64,000 bases of DNA from a virus. The notes under the pieces were generated by a model. The model did not search any database. It was not told the origin of the DNA and saw only the letters and a list, made by a program, of their open reading frames with translations. Each line of letters opens with the position of its first letter. The stretch's first letter is position 1. Location: positions 1 to 64,000 of IMG/VR virus record IMGVR_UViG_3300006990_000013. One strand, given 5' to 3'. Position numbers and translations under genes: made by a program. This document shows positions 33,322-41,707 of this stretch, in pieces.

Positions 33322-33756
33322 TTAATAATCACCTGCTTGGAACTTCATAACATCGATCATTGATTTGATTACGAAGTTACGAGAGTGTATTGTTTTGATA
33401 ATATCCTCAAGATAACTTGCACGTTCTTTGTGATAATCTATCTTGAGAGATAACCTGATAATATCTTTATCGCTCTGTATGTATTTATCTACATCGTTGC
33501 GAAGAACTTTTAACTGGAATGGTTTCCATCCCTTTTCTTTCATTGTTTGTTCGTCTAAGTGACCAGTATAGTATTCCAGTTTATCTCTTTTTAATTCTGC
33601 GAGTACTGCGAGGTTTTTCTTCACAGTCAATGCTTCTTTATAGTACATACCATAATATTTACTATGCAATTGTGGTATGCGTTTACTTTCATTCACCAAA
33701 TTGGTTTCATCGATGGGAGCGTCTTTCGCCCACATCTCATTAATATCATCATTCAT
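33322..33756 (-). CDS. uvsY: UvsY recombination mediator
   Basis: 144 residues (T4 137). N-terminal DINEMWAKDAPIDETNL and central LKRDKLEYYTGHLDEQTMKEKGW are typical. Loads UvsX recombinase on gp32-covered DNA. UvsX and gp32 are not in this window. Confidence 0.88.
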   Translation of the reverse strand: MNDDINEMWAKDAPIDETNLVNESKRIPQLHSKYYGMYYKEALTVKKNLAVLAELKRDKLEYYTGHLDEQTMKEKGWKPFQLKVLRNDVDKYIQSDKDIIRLSLKIDYHKERASYLEDIIKTIHSRNFVIKSMIDVMKFQAGDY

Positions 33757-33763
33757 TTTATAG

Positions 33764-34351
33764 TTACCTTATTGGTATAATGTCACAGTTAAAGGAAAAG
33801 ATTGTCCTTGGTACTTTTGTTTTGTTAGGCATAGAGTAATGTAATAGAAGACTAGGGAAGAATATAATCTCACCTTCTTTTATTTCTGGTGTATGTCTGT
33901 AGTCCATCCTATCTAACATATTTTTAAATGGAGCGAAGAACTCAGTTGGGGTATGGTGTCTTGTAAACTCTGCATATAGAACTGCAGAATACCCAGTCGA
34001 TTCGTGCGTATGTGGTTCCATAGACATGTCTTTCCAATACTTTTGTGCCCAGAGTGTTTGGATCCTCATAGTACATTCTTTTTGAATTCTATTGAGAGGT
34101 GATTTTTCTAACTTACTGACAAACGCATTTAATTCTGGTTTCAACAACTGTTTAAAATCGTCGATGTATTTTGGTCTATTATCTTCGTTTTTGAATTGCA
34201 AATAATAGTCAGTAAAATATTCATTGAACATACAATCTTTATTTTTCCAATCAACCATTCCTAATAGTTTTGGTTTTTTCTCTTCCCAGTTTTGTACTGG
34301 TACTTTGAAGAAAGGGAGTAGAAACGGATTCGTCTCTTGCACATTTATCAT
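33764..34351 (-). CDS. Putative 2OG-Fe(II) oxygenase
   Basis: 195 residues. SMEPHTHESTGYSAVLYAEF provides the first His of the iron site and IIFFPSLLLHYSMPNKT with PRTIFSFN gives the distal His and the Arg for 2-oxoglutarate. This layout is common in cyanophage-type oxygenases of unknown substrate. Coupled by overlap to the small gene upstream. Confidence 0.75.
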   Translation of the reverse strand: MINVQETNPFLLPFFKVPVQNWEEKKPKLLGMVDWKNKDCMFNEYFTDYYLQFKNEDNRPKYIDDFKQLLKPELNAFVSKLEKSPLNRIQKECTMRIQTLWAQKYWKDMSMEPHTHESTGYSAVLYAEFTRHHTPTEFFAPFKNMLDRMDYRHTPEIKEGEIIFFPSLLLHYSMPNKTKVPRTIFSFNCDIIPIR

Positions 34352-34545
34352 TTACTAAAATCCCTATCTAAGTCAATGAGTCCTCTTTCGATATCACGAG
34401 CGAGTGCTTTTATGTCGTCTACCATATAACGACATTGTTCTTTATCGTATGTACCTTGCACACGATAACGTTCACGATGAAGTTCAATACCTTTATCGTG
34501 CAGTACTTTAATTTTTGAGTATAGTTCTTCTACCGAATGTGTCAT
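34348..34545 (-). CDS. Small helical protein, unknown
   Basis: 65 residues from ATG 34545 (GAGG upstream). Charged coiled helix (VEELYSKIKVLHDKGIELHRERY). First gene behind the promoter at 34583-34611. Not recognised. Confidence 0.65.
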   Translation of the reverse strand: MTHSVEELYSKIKVLHDKGIELHRERYRVQGTYDKEQCRYMVDDIKALARDIERGLIDLDRDFSK

Positions 34546-34582
34546 TACCACCCTCTCATTGTCTACAATTCATAATGTTCCC

Positions 34583-34611
34583 ATTATAACAGATTTACGT
34601 GTACGTGTCAA
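34583..34611 (-). promoter_or_regulatory. Sigma70-like promoter for oxygenase-UvsY-UvsW operon
   Basis: Minus strand TTGACA (34606-34611), 17-bp spacer, TATAAT (34583-34588). It sits across the stop codon of the tube-fold gene. Confidence 0.82.
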
Positions 34612-35083
34612 CCGTAAAGTTTGTATAACGGAATGCCACAGTCGCTTCTACGTAGTTCGTATCAGTCGCAGTGATGTCTAGTGGTACTGAGGAGATGGAG
34701 ATGGGGAAACAATCTTTGAAATTAAATTTGATGTTTGGGTTCTTGTGATTGTTGTTGAGTACAATCGTTATGTCTGATTGCGTTCCTCTCTCACTCTCTT
34801 TGAGATTCTTGTATTGAGTTTGATTTTCTGGAGCGCCCATACCTTCCATCCAGTTCAGAATCTCCAAATAGTTTTTCATATCCTCATCGACGATAAATGA
34901 CACGTCGAGATCTGAATAGATCAATTGGCTTGGAGTATCATATAAGATCCCAAGTGGTGAGTTCAACTGTTGTGGGTTCCCCGACACATCTGGTATTGTC
35001 ACTTTCTGTGTAAAGAATTCCACATTCGGAAGTCTATCGATAGAAACAAAGAATGACGTTGGAGATAAATAGTTAGTGATCAT
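34595..35083 (-). CDS. Tail-tube-fold (gp19-like) virion protein
   Basis: 162 residues, the length of T4 gp19 (163). FFVSIDRLPNVEFFTQKVTIPD, LDVSFIVDEDMKNYLEILNWME and the closing FPISISSVPLDITATDTNYVEATVAFRYTNF follow the tube-fold pattern. Could be the tail tube or a tube-fold baseplate protein. A late promoter box lies 33 bp upstream, which supports a structural role. Confidence 0.68.
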   Translation of the reverse strand: MITNYLSPTSFFVSIDRLPNVEFFTQKVTIPDVSGNPQQLNSPLGILYDTPSQLIYSDLDVSFIVDEDMKNYLEILNWMEGMGAPENQTQYKNLKESERGTQSDITIVLNNNHKNPNIKFNFKDCFPISISSVPLDITATDTNYVEATVAFRYTNFTVDTYT

Positions 35084-35115
35084 TGAAGTGATTACCTTTC
35101 AAACTTAATAATAAC

Positions 35116-35123
35116 TATTTATA
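35116..35123 (-). promoter_or_regulatory. T4-type late promoter box for tube-fold gene
   Basis: Exact TATAAATA on the minus strand, 33 bp before the start codon at 35083. No opposing box at 21-bp spacing is present here. Confidence 0.8.
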
Positions 35124-35134
35124 TGGAGAATGAT

Positions 35135-35344
35135 ATGCGTGACATCCTACTAGATGCACTTAGAAAACATGCTGAAGGTCATGTTGCAAAACATAAAGCA
35201 AATGTAGAAGTTTACTTGCACTCAACAACAGGTATTGGTGAACACCCTGACATCGTAGAAGCGATGGAAGCGGAACTAATGGAAATCGCAAAATACGATG
35301 ATGTTTTGGAGATGATTGACAAATACTTTGGTAGTGCAGGGTAA
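35135..35344 (+). CDS. Small conserved-type phage protein
   Basis: 69 residues from ATG 35135, chosen over ATG 35123 because GGAG lies six bases upstream of it. ALRKHAEGHVAKHKANVEVYL and GIGEHPDIVEAMEAELMEIA resemble a short helical protein of T4-like marine phages. Function unknown. Confidence 0.72.
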   Translation: MRDILLDALRKHAEGHVAKHKANVEVYLHSTTGIGEHPDIVEAMEAELMEIAKYDDVLEMIDKYFGSAG

Positions 35345-35346
35345 AT

Positions 35347-36060
35347 ATGAATCATAAATCTTTAGATCCCCACAAGATCAGTACCGATGGAATTGATCTC
35401 TCTCAGGCTGCGACTCTTTATAGAGAGTTCTTTATCAACTGTGATTATAACTGGTGGTACGAGGTACTCCCAGATGATATTGTCGTAGATGTCGGTGCTT
35501 GTGTGGGGTTCTTCTCTGCACTGGCATTAGATAAAGGGGCAGAACGTGTATTCATGATTGAACCGAATCGTAATCTTTTAAAAACTGCAATAAACAATGT
35601 TGCAGATTATATAATCGATGATCGTTTGAAAGTTATACCTGTTCATGGTGCAGTCTCAGAAGATTCAAATGACACATTACATGTGTTCGAAGATGATGGA
35701 TCAGACTTCCCGAAATTTAGTTTTATGGATTTTATTCACAAACATCAAATCAGTAATATCGATTTTTTAAAAGTAGATTGTGAGGGAGCGGAATATAATA
35801 TCTTCAAGAAAGAACAGATTGGTTTCTTTGAAAATAATGTTCGACACATGGCAATAGAATGTCACCTTCGAGCCGCAGACGATTCACCTGAAAAGTTTAT
35901 TAAATTTAGAGAAGATTTTCTGAAACACTTTATCAACGCTGGTAAGGTGAAAGTTCAGAACAAGACGGTACTAGATGCGATAAACAATGACTGGTCAATT
36001 AAGAACAGAGACTTTAGGTCTGTCCCTGCAGAGTTCATGATCTACATCACTAATTGGTAA
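35347..36060 (+). CDS. FkbM-family methyltransferase (copy 1)
   Basis: 237 residues. SAM-binding DVGACVGFFSALALDKGAERVFMIEPN and FLKVDCEGAEYNIF are FkbM hallmarks. FkbM enzymes O-methylate sugars or polyketides. It converges on a paralogue with an 11-bp overlap of the ends. Both share the N-terminal layout (DGIDLSQAATLYREFFINCDY / DGLNLLDTNAMLEEFFQRKDY). Confidence 0.85.
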   Translation: MNHKSLDPHKISTDGIDLSQAATLYREFFINCDYNWWYEVLPDDIVVDVGACVGFFSALALDKGAERVFMIEPNRNLLKTAINNVADYIIDDRLKVIPVHGAVSEDSNDTLHVFEDDGSDFPKFSFMDFIHKHQISNIDFLKVDCEGAEYNIFKKEQIGFFENNVRHMAIECHLRAADDSPEKFIKFREDFLKHFINAGKVKVQNKTVLDAINNDWSIKNRDFRSVPAEFMIYITNW

Positions 36061-36757
36061 TATAAACCATAAACGAAGAACCCCAACCGATAGGCCAATC
36101 ACCTAACAGTTTCTCTTCGTTATATGCCAGTGCGTGATCTTCATGTTTCAAGAACCTAAGTTGAGACAGGTCAAACTGTGGTGCGATGTTGTCCCTGAAA
36201 TTAATCCACTCATAAGGTGCTTCCCTGAATGCATCCAAGTGAAATTCTACAGAGATGTGTTTGACGTGATGTTTTAAAAACAACATATTTTCTTCTGAGA
36301 ATACATCAAACTCTGCACCTTCGATGTCGATCTTGAGATAATCTACCCAGTGTATTTGATACTCGTACATCAGTTCCATAAAAGTTTTACGAGGAGCGGA
36401 TGTATCATCACCATAGTAGTTTAGTGCATATCGATCATCTTTACCGATTGCAGCGTGGATAGGAATTACTGGTGATTCTTTGTGGTCGATCCAATGATCT
36501 GCGACATTGTAACAAAGTGTCTTGAGGTGGTTGCGGTTTGCTTCGACTGCATAGACTTTCTTTGCGCCTTGGTCGAGTGCGTGACATGTGAAGAAACCAA
36601 CACATGCACCTAGATCAACAACGACATCATCTGGTTGAACTTTATACCACCACTCATAGTCTTTTCTTTGAAAGAACTCTTCCAACATAGCATTTGTGTC
36701 TAATAGATTCAATCCATCAGTACGCAAATCATAGTGTAGATATTTGGTCACGTTCAA
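36050..36757 (-). CDS. FkbM-family methyltransferase (copy 2)
   Basis: 235 residues. DLGACVGFFTCHALDQGAKKVYAVEAN and YLKIDIEGAEFDVF. Clear paralogue of the convergent gene, with the same closing motif (MVYITN / MIYITNW). A leftward late box at 36787-36794 lies 30 bp upstream, so it is probably late. Its 3' end is embedded in the neighbour's. Confidence 0.85.
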   Translation of the reverse strand: MNVTKYLHYDLRTDGLNLLDTNAMLEEFFQRKDYEWWYKVQPDDVVVDLGACVGFFTCHALDQGAKKVYAVEANRNHLKTLCYNVADHWIDHKESPVIPIHAAIGKDDRYALNYYGDDTSAPRKTFMELMYEYQIHWVDYLKIDIEGAEFDVFSEENMLFLKHHVKHISVEFHLDAFREAPYEWINFRDNIAPQFDLSQLRFLKHEDHALAYNEEKLLGDWPIGWGSSFMVYITN

Positions 36758-36765
36758 CTCCTCAT

Positions 36766-36773
36766 GATAAATA
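36766..36773 (+). promoter_or_regulatory. Late promoter-like box for radical SAM gene
   Basis: GATAAATA, one mismatch from TATAAATA, 33 bp before ATG 36806. It is 13 bp from the opposing box, the same geometry as 5551-5579. Confidence 0.6.
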
Positions 36774-36786
36774 CATGTAACTTAAC

Positions 36787-36794
36787 TATTTATA
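36787..36794 (-). promoter_or_regulatory. T4-type late promoter box for FkbM copy 2
   Basis: Exact TATAAATA on the minus strand, 30 bp before the start at 36757. Confidence 0.78.
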
Positions 36795-36805
36795 GGATGT
36801 AATAA

Positions 36806-37429
36806 ATGTCAGATGAATTCTTCTCACGACGAAGCGTGAATTTAGATTCTACGCACAGGTGTCCTCTGATGTGTCCTAACTGTGCACGCCAGACCTATTA
36901 TAATGATAGAGGTCAGAAAGTCCCAGGCTGGGATATAACTTTAGAAAATTTCACAAAGGTTGCAAAGTTTTTCGACGTGATAAACTTCGAAGGACAATAT
37001 TCTGATCCCGCCCACCATCCAAAATTCATAGACATGTTAAAGATCGCTTACGATAATGCAAAAGCGGTATATGTTCAACATGCTGCGAATAAAAAGAAAA
37101 ACGTGGATTGGTATAGGAGAGCATGGGATGCACATCCATACGCAAGGTGGAGATTTTCTATTGATGGGTTACCGAAAGATAGTCACAAATATAGAATAAA
37201 CCAAGATGGAAAATTTCTTTTCAAAATGATGATCAAATCAAAATTCCATCTTCATAATAAACCAATGTGGCAATATATTGTTTTCAAATACAATCAAGAT
37301 GATATAGACGAGGCAGTTGAGTTAGCAGCGAAACATGATATTGAATTCTACCTGATCCATAGTGGTCGTTGGAAAAGTATAGATGATCCTTTAATGCCAC
37401 GTAAAGAATTTAGAATGAGGACTAATTAA
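36806..37429 (+). CDS. Radical SAM protein, catalytic half
   Basis: 207 residues. THRCPLMCPNCARQ gives CxxxCxxC (Cys19, 23, 26) that holds the 4Fe-4S cluster cleaving SAM. EGQYSDPAHHP and WRFSIDGLPKDSH continue the partial TIM barrel. The usual C-terminal SPASM-like part is missing and is encoded by the next gene, whose ATG overlaps this TAA. Substrate unknown. Confidence 0.82.
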   Translation: MSDEFFSRRSVNLDSTHRCPLMCPNCARQTYYNDRGQKVPGWDITLENFTKVAKFFDVINFEGQYSDPAHHPKFIDMLKIAYDNAKAVYVQHAANKKKNVDWYRRAWDAHPYARWRFSIDGLPKDSHKYRINQDGKFLFKMMIKSKFHLHNKPMWQYIVFKYNQDDIDEAVELAAKHDIEFYLIHSGRWKSIDDPLMPRKEFRMRTN

Positions 37430-37848
37430 TGTCAATAGAAGAGGCAATGAAAAAACTCAATCAGATTGGTGAAGAATCACAAGGACAACCATTAGATCCT
37501 ATGTGTTTCAAAGGGTTTCCATTTGCAGTTACCAATCAGAATATTCTATTACCATGTTGTTACTTAGATACATTAGGAAACATGCAACACGAATCTATGC
37601 AAGATCTTATTGCGGTTAGTAACATAGATGATTATGAAACTATAGACGAAATACTTCTGACTGAACCGTGGCAAAAGTTTTATAAAGACTTAAAGAATAA
37701 TTATGGCCCACCTGCATGTCACCATACATGTTCCCGAAAGAGTGGCCCAGTAAGACAAGATGTCCATATTGACCCCAAGGACAAAAGTAAAAAGAAAACA
37801 GTAAATTTTGGTGATGAATCGTACAATGAACGTGTCAAAGACGAATAA
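37429..37848 (+). CDS. SPASM-like auxiliary Fe-S protein, partner of the radical SAM half
   Basis: 139 residues. Cys26, Cys43-Cys44 in NILLPCCYLD, and Cys97/Cys101 in PPACHHTCSRKSG mirror the SPASM region of the single-chain radical SAM protein at 57525. Starts in the TAATG overlap, so it is coupled. Probably forms a complex with the catalytic half. Confidence 0.72.
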   Translation: MSIEEAMKKLNQIGEESQGQPLDPMCFKGFPFAVTNQNILLPCCYLDTLGNMQHESMQDLIAVSNIDDYETIDEILLTEPWQKFYKDLKNNYGPPACHHTCSRKSGPVRQDVHIDPKDKSKKKTVNFGDESYNERVKDE

Positions 37849-38542
37849 CTATAGAAACTATGAATACACCTTGCAAACTAAAACGAGAGTTATGGTATGG
37901 CACAGACAAGCCATTTACGATACGTTTAAAGTTTTTAAGAATTCAGATTTGGTCATTTGTGATCACCTCGAATATTTCAAGATGGCGTTGATCGCATATC
38001 GACACTTTATAGATGACGATCACGAAATAACATTAGAACCATATCAAGAATTCTTTGGAGAAGATAGAGATGTCTTTAAAGAAGTTGCACGTGCAAAGTT
38101 TAATTCGTTTTGGAAATCTAAAAAAGATGATCCGTTCGAGGACATCAAAGCATCCCCCAGAAAAAGAAAAGGTATCGTTACTTCTCTCATAGAAAGAAAG
38201 TATTGGCACGATGTACCAGAAGATCTGGAGTCAAAAGGATTCCAAGATCCTGATGCAACATTACTTGAGTCAATGTTATCCACACACCCAGACTTCTATA
38301 ATCTAGGTGACTCACGTTCCTTTGAGAACGCAGACGAACTAATCAACAAAATGCAAATCGCAAGAGATGCGAGAATGTACATTGGATCTTGTTGCGCATG
38401 GTCAAACTGGACTGCAGAGAATGGTGTCCCTACGTACATCACATTTAATGCCCTTACTGGTTGTGAACATCACAGTGATACGTTAGTGAAACAAATTCTA
38501 CCCCACCTCAGAAAGGGATATGTTCAACCCATTCTCAAATGA
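37826..38542 (+). CDS. Putative GT-B glycosyltransferase-like protein
   Basis: 238 residues from ATG 37826; the start is uncertain and it overlaps the previous gene by 23 bases. The C-terminal block MQIARDARMYIGSCCAWSNWTAENGVPTYITFN resembles the nucleotide-sugar end of GT-B enzymes such as family 9. The N-terminal half is unfamiliar. Assignment is tentative. Confidence 0.55.
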   Translation: MNVSKTNNYRNYEYTLQTKTRVMVWHRQAIYDTFKVFKNSDLVICDHLEYFKMALIAYRHFIDDDHEITLEPYQEFFGEDRDVFKEVARAKFNSFWKSKKDDPFEDIKASPRKRKGIVTSLIERKYWHDVPEDLESKGFQDPDATLLESMLSTHPDFYNLGDSRSFENADELINKMQIARDARMYIGSCCAWSNWTAENGVPTYITFNALTGCEHHSDTLVKQILPHLRKGYVQPILK

Positions 38543-39229
38543 GTCTAATGCACTGAACCATTCTTTTGCATAGAGTCCATTTTTGTGTTGGGGAAACCAA
38601 GGCCCACCATCTGTATAATGTAAGATCTTTGGAGATCCATCACGAGGTTCTTCGTGTACATTAATCAACCAGTTCCATTCGATATCGAATTCACCGATCT
38701 CCCATTCACACAACCACTGGAACTGGTGAAACCAAATCCCATTATAATCTGTGTTGTTTACTAAGTCTGGTGTGAGAACACGATTTGACGGATGTGCGCA
38801 ATTGAACATAATCAAACTAGACCAGTTCTTTCTCGTTGTGCCGTCTGGTAACATTGGATATCTGAATTTCTTCTGACCATCCATCTTAAGTCCCTCTTCG
38901 AAGTCATAGTTGGGTTTTGCAACCATGATTGCATAATCATCATCTGCCTGATCTAAAAGGGGATTGATATCTGTCAACATCAACATATCACTATCGATGA
39001 ATGTTGCCCATCCCTTATAGTCGTGCAAGTAAGGTACTAGATATCTTGTGAAGGTAAATTCAGTAGCACTCAAAGGATCATCTGGTCTGGTGTAAATACC
39101 CTGACTCCTGAGATCATTGATTTTAAGTGGTAAGACGTTTATGTCTTTACTGTGATTGTAGAGACTCCACTCCATCACATCATAGGCGAGTGATTGTCTG
39201 GAATCCCATCCCATATATAAATTTCTCAT
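38498..39229 (-). CDS. GT-A glycosyltransferase
   Basis: 243 residues. Starts MRNLYMGWDSRQSLAYDVMEWSLYNH, a DxD-type WATFIDSDMLML, and SLIMFNCAHPSN followed by EWNWLINVHEE. This is a GT8-like family seen in marine phages. Ends inside the convergent gene by 45 bases. Acceptor unknown. Confidence 0.8.
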   Translation of the reverse strand: MRNLYMGWDSRQSLAYDVMEWSLYNHSKDINVLPLKINDLRSQGIYTRPDDPLSATEFTFTRYLVPYLHDYKGWATFIDSDMLMLTDINPLLDQADDDYAIMVAKPNYDFEEGLKMDGQKKFRYPMLPDGTTRKNWSSLIMFNCAHPSNRVLTPDLVNNTDYNGIWFHQFQWLCEWEIGEFDIEWNWLINVHEEPRDGSPKILHYTDGGPWFPQHKNGLYAKEWFSALDSFENGLNISLSEVG

Positions 39230-39241
39230 TCAATTCTCCAT

Positions 39242-39268
39242 AAAAAAAGGGCGGCACGAATGCCGCCC
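39242..39268 (-). terminator. Rho-independent terminator
   Basis: 8-bp stem GGGCGGCA/TGCCGCCC with CGAA-type loop, followed on the minus strand by seven T. Ends the gene at 39291. Confidence 0.85.
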
Positions 39269-39290
39269 GTGACCGCCTATATTTAGGTGA

Positions 39291-39698
39291 TTAGAAGTTG
39301 AACGAGACGCCCACTTCTACTTCGCCACGGTCTTCTGAATCGAAGTTCCATGTCGTTTCACCATATGCAGTAACACCGCCACCTAGTGCGATATCTGCAC
39401 CCAACTCTAGAGTTGGTTTGTGTCCATCTTCCCAAACATTCTGAATGGCAAAGTCTGAACCCGATGCGTGTCCAGTTTCGTACACTGTCAATGGTACTTC
39501 TGCCCAAACTGACAGAGGCCCAGCCGCTGGTGTATAACGCAGTTCTGGTTCGATTGTGACGTGATTAGTTTCCGCTTCCACTTTGTGGAATGCTTTAACT
39601 TCTGTGTTGAGTTCCAAACCAGGCACTGGTAGGTCTAACGCCATAGCGGATGTTGAACAACAGATCCCCATGACAAGTGAAGTAATGATCATACGCAT
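39291..39698 (-). CDS. Secreted beta-rich (outer-membrane barrel-like) protein
   Basis: 135 residues. Signal peptide with cleavage after AMA (about residue 20). Alternating beta strands and a C-terminal aromatic (GVSFNF) as in outer membrane barrels, although short for a full barrel. Could remain in the outer membrane and block receptor access; inference. Flanked by terminators on both sides. Confidence 0.7.
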   Translation of the reverse strand: MRMIITSLVMGICCSTSAMALDLPVPGLELNTEVKAFHKVEAETNHVTIEPELRYTPAAGPLSVWAEVPLTVYETGHASGSDFAIQNVWEDGHKPTLELGADIALGGGVTAYGETTWNFDSEDRGEVEVGVSFNF

Positions 39699-39727
39699 TT
39701 AAATTCCTTTCTTATAACATGCATAAC

Positions 39728-39757
39728 AAAAAAAGAGGAAGAGACGAATCTCTTCCT
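39728..39757 (-). terminator. Second minus-strand terminator, no upstream gene
   Basis: 9-bp stem AGGAAGAGA/TCTCTTCCT and a run of seven T on the minus strand. It lies upstream of the secreted protein gene and the nearest gene to its right is on the plus strand, so it may end an unknown short minus-strand RNA. Confidence 0.65.
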
Positions 39758-39904
39758 TCTGATACTATTATTTAGGGTTTTTTCTGCGATGCAGAAGACT
39801 CTTTCGGAAAATCAAAATATCTTGTGGTATATTTGTCACTTAAACTTTTTTCAAATTATTTTATAAGTACTTGTTTTCCTTAGATTCTTTTTTTCGTGCC
39901 GGGC

Positions 39905-39937
39905 TTGACATTTGTGCCCTTTTCGTGTTAGTATAAT
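39905..39937 (+). promoter_or_regulatory. Sigma70-like promoter for metalloprotease pair
   Basis: TTGACA at 39905-39910. The best -10 is either TAGTAT at 18-bp spacing or TATAAT (39932-39937) at 21 bp. The gap 39699-39965 otherwise holds the terminator above and A/T-rich sequence. Confidence 0.55.
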
Positions 39938-39965
39938 CTTGAAGTTAATAGAGAGAGGTATAAAA

Positions 39966-40601
39966 ATGCTTGCATATCCATCATCAATGTCTGCCCAAGT
40001 CGATCAGTGGCGTAACGCAGGTTACGAAACCAACCTGATCCAAGGTTATATCGACTATCTGCAAAAGCAGAAGATGAGTCAGAACAAAGGTACTTACGGT
40101 AAAGATTCCGAAAAGACCAAAACCTACAAATGTGAGTGGGCGTTCCAACGTGAGTATCAAGTAAAAGAGTTTGACACTATCCGTCAAGCGCAGAAACGTT
40201 GTGACCAAATCACCAAGTCTGCCTTGTGGGCAAAGTTGCGTGACGAAAAAGGTCGTGACATAATGCCTGTTTCAGTAAATTCGAAACAACGTAACACTGG
40301 TCGTCACACTGCAGGTTGGGCACGTGGTAACACGATTACTCTTGACCTGATCGTTGGTCTTGACGAATACACTCTGATCCACGAGATGGCTCACTGTCTA
40401 GGTAACTGGCATCATGGTCGTCAGTTTCGTCGTGATCTGTTGAAACTGGTTTCACGTTTCATGGGTGCTGAACCTGCAAAGATCTTGAAGTCCAAGTTCA
40501 AGGAAAAGAAACTTGCATGTGGCGAACAACGTAAACCTTTGGCTTTCGAGAAATGGATCGAAGCAAAAGAACGTATGACTAAAATGAGGAGTGCACAATA
40601 A
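39966..40601 (+). CDS. Zinc metalloprotease-like protein (HExxH)
   Basis: 211 residues from ATG 39966. LIHEMAHCLGNWHH gives HExxH (His139, Glu140, His143) and a nearby His as third ligand. N-terminal half is basic and helical. Resembles SprT/WLM-type minimal proteases. Early promoter and early position suggest action on a host protein. Stop shares a base with the next ATG. Confidence 0.75.
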   Translation: MLAYPSSMSAQVDQWRNAGYETNLIQGYIDYLQKQKMSQNKGTYGKDSEKTKTYKCEWAFQREYQVKEFDTIRQAQKRCDQITKSALWAKLRDEKGRDIMPVSVNSKQRNTGRHTAGWARGNTITLDLIVGLDEYTLIHEMAHCLGNWHHGRQFRRDLLKLVSRFMGAEPAKILKSKFKEKKLACGEQRKPLAFEKWIEAKERMTKMRSAQ

Positions 40602-41014
40602 TGAACTACGTTTACGCAGAAGGTTCGACAAAACTAAAACGTTCGATTGCAGAACAGGTGGTCAGGTTCTGCATTGACGAACTGATGCCTCGTATGCGCA
40701 CGTTAGAGATTGATGTGATCTTGAATAACAAACTGGAATCACATCAATACGGTTACTGTTGCGCAATCGATACTCGTGAGTTCGAACTTGAAGTAAACGC
40801 AAACCTCTCCCTCTCTAAACTGGTTACGACGATCTGTCATGAGATGGTTCACGTGATGCAGTACGCACGTAAGACATTAGATATAACGAATCAGTCTGAT
40901 CATTCGACATATGACGAATATCTGGATCTCTGGTACGAAGTCGAAGCAAGAAAATTTGAGAAAATTTTGACGAAAAAGTTTAAGTCATTGAAAACATTAG
41001 GAAAGAAAATTTAA
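40601..41014 (+). CDS. SprT-like zinc metalloprotease
   Basis: 137 residues. TTICHEMVHVMQYARKTL carries HExxH (His80, Glu81, His84); DEYLDLWYEVEA may give the third ligand. Shorter sibling of the preceding gene in fold, not close in sequence. SprT family members act on DNA-protein crosslinks or stress substrates. Confidence 0.8.
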   Translation: MNYVYAEGSTKLKRSIAEQVVRFCIDELMPRMRTLEIDVILNNKLESHQYGYCCAIDTREFELEVNANLSLSKLVTTICHEMVHVMQYARKTLDITNQSDHSTYDEYLDLWYEVEARKFEKILTKKFKSLKTLGKKI

Positions 41015-41032
41015 AATAATTACAAAAAAGGC

Positions 41033-41061
41033 TTGCCTTTTCCTTGTTTATACCCTATATT
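41033..41061 (+). promoter_or_regulatory. Early promoter cassette A
   Basis: TTGCCT, 17-bp spacer, TATATT, then TATAAGAGTAAGTTGA. Upstream sequence AATAATTACAAAAAAGGCTTG is repeated at 42955-42975. Confidence 0.75.
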
Positions 41062-41089
41062 ATAAGAGTAAGTTGATCGAAAGGACGAA

Positions 41090-41296
41090 ATGATGTTTGA
41101 AGTTGGTATGGGATTTTTGCGCCAGTATCGTGACTACACTGCAAAAGGCGAGATCACATCGATCTCAACAGACGCAGATGATGAGACACTGATCACTGTG
41201 ATGTACACAGACGGTGCGGTAAAAACATACACAGAAAACTGTGTCGAACAAAACTTAGGTCGTCGCATGATCGTAACAGAGGAAGTAATATGGTAA
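41090..41296 (+). CDS. Small early protein, unknown
   Basis: 68 residues (ATG 41090 or 41093). Beta-rich (EITSISTDADDETLITVMYTDG). First of five tightly packed small genes. Not recognised. Confidence 0.65.
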   Translation: MMFEVGMGFLRQYRDYTAKGEITSISTDADDETLITVMYTDGAVKTYTENCVEQNLGRRMIVTEEVIW

Positions 41297-41472
41297 ATTT
41301 TATGAATGATGTCTGGACATGTCAGACTATTGCAGGCGCACCAGTTGTGGAACGCCGTGTGTGTTACGGTTCGGAACCTGATTTCGAATTCGTTACCCAA
41401 CTTCCCAATGGCGAATATAACTTCTATTCTGCCTTTGACATGTATGAAAACAAAACGGAGTATTCGCAATGA
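41290..41472 (+). CDS. Small early protein, unknown
   Basis: 60 residues, acidic and aromatic, overlapping both neighbours by a few bases. Two cysteines (CQT, VCYG). Not recognised. Confidence 0.6.
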   Translation: MVNFMNDVWTCQTIAGAPVVERRVCYGSEPDFEFVTQLPNGEYNFYSAFDMYENKTEYSQ

Positions 41473-41705
41473 TCGTATATAAGAATTACACACAAGAAAA
41501 AATCGCAGAAGGTTTCGATCTTCTAGTAGAGGGCATGAGTAACTGGAAGATGCCTATTAAGACGACAATCAAGTCTGAAGATTTCCAGTGGGCATCAGAT
41601 GCCTGTGTATACTTCACAGGATCTATTCTTGAAAAACAAGTTGAAACATTTGAAGGCGACATCGTCGTCTATGCAGATGGTTACTATAACACGATTGGAG
41701 CTTAA
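41469..41705 (+). CDS. Small early protein, unknown
   Basis: 78 residues (TQEKIAEGFDLLVEGMSNWK). ATG overlaps the preceding TGA. Not recognised. Confidence 0.62.
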   Translation: MIVYKNYTQEKIAEGFDLLVEGMSNWKMPIKTTIKSEDFQWASDACVYFTGSILEKQVETFEGDIVVYADGYYNTIGA

Positions 41706-41707
41706 TC

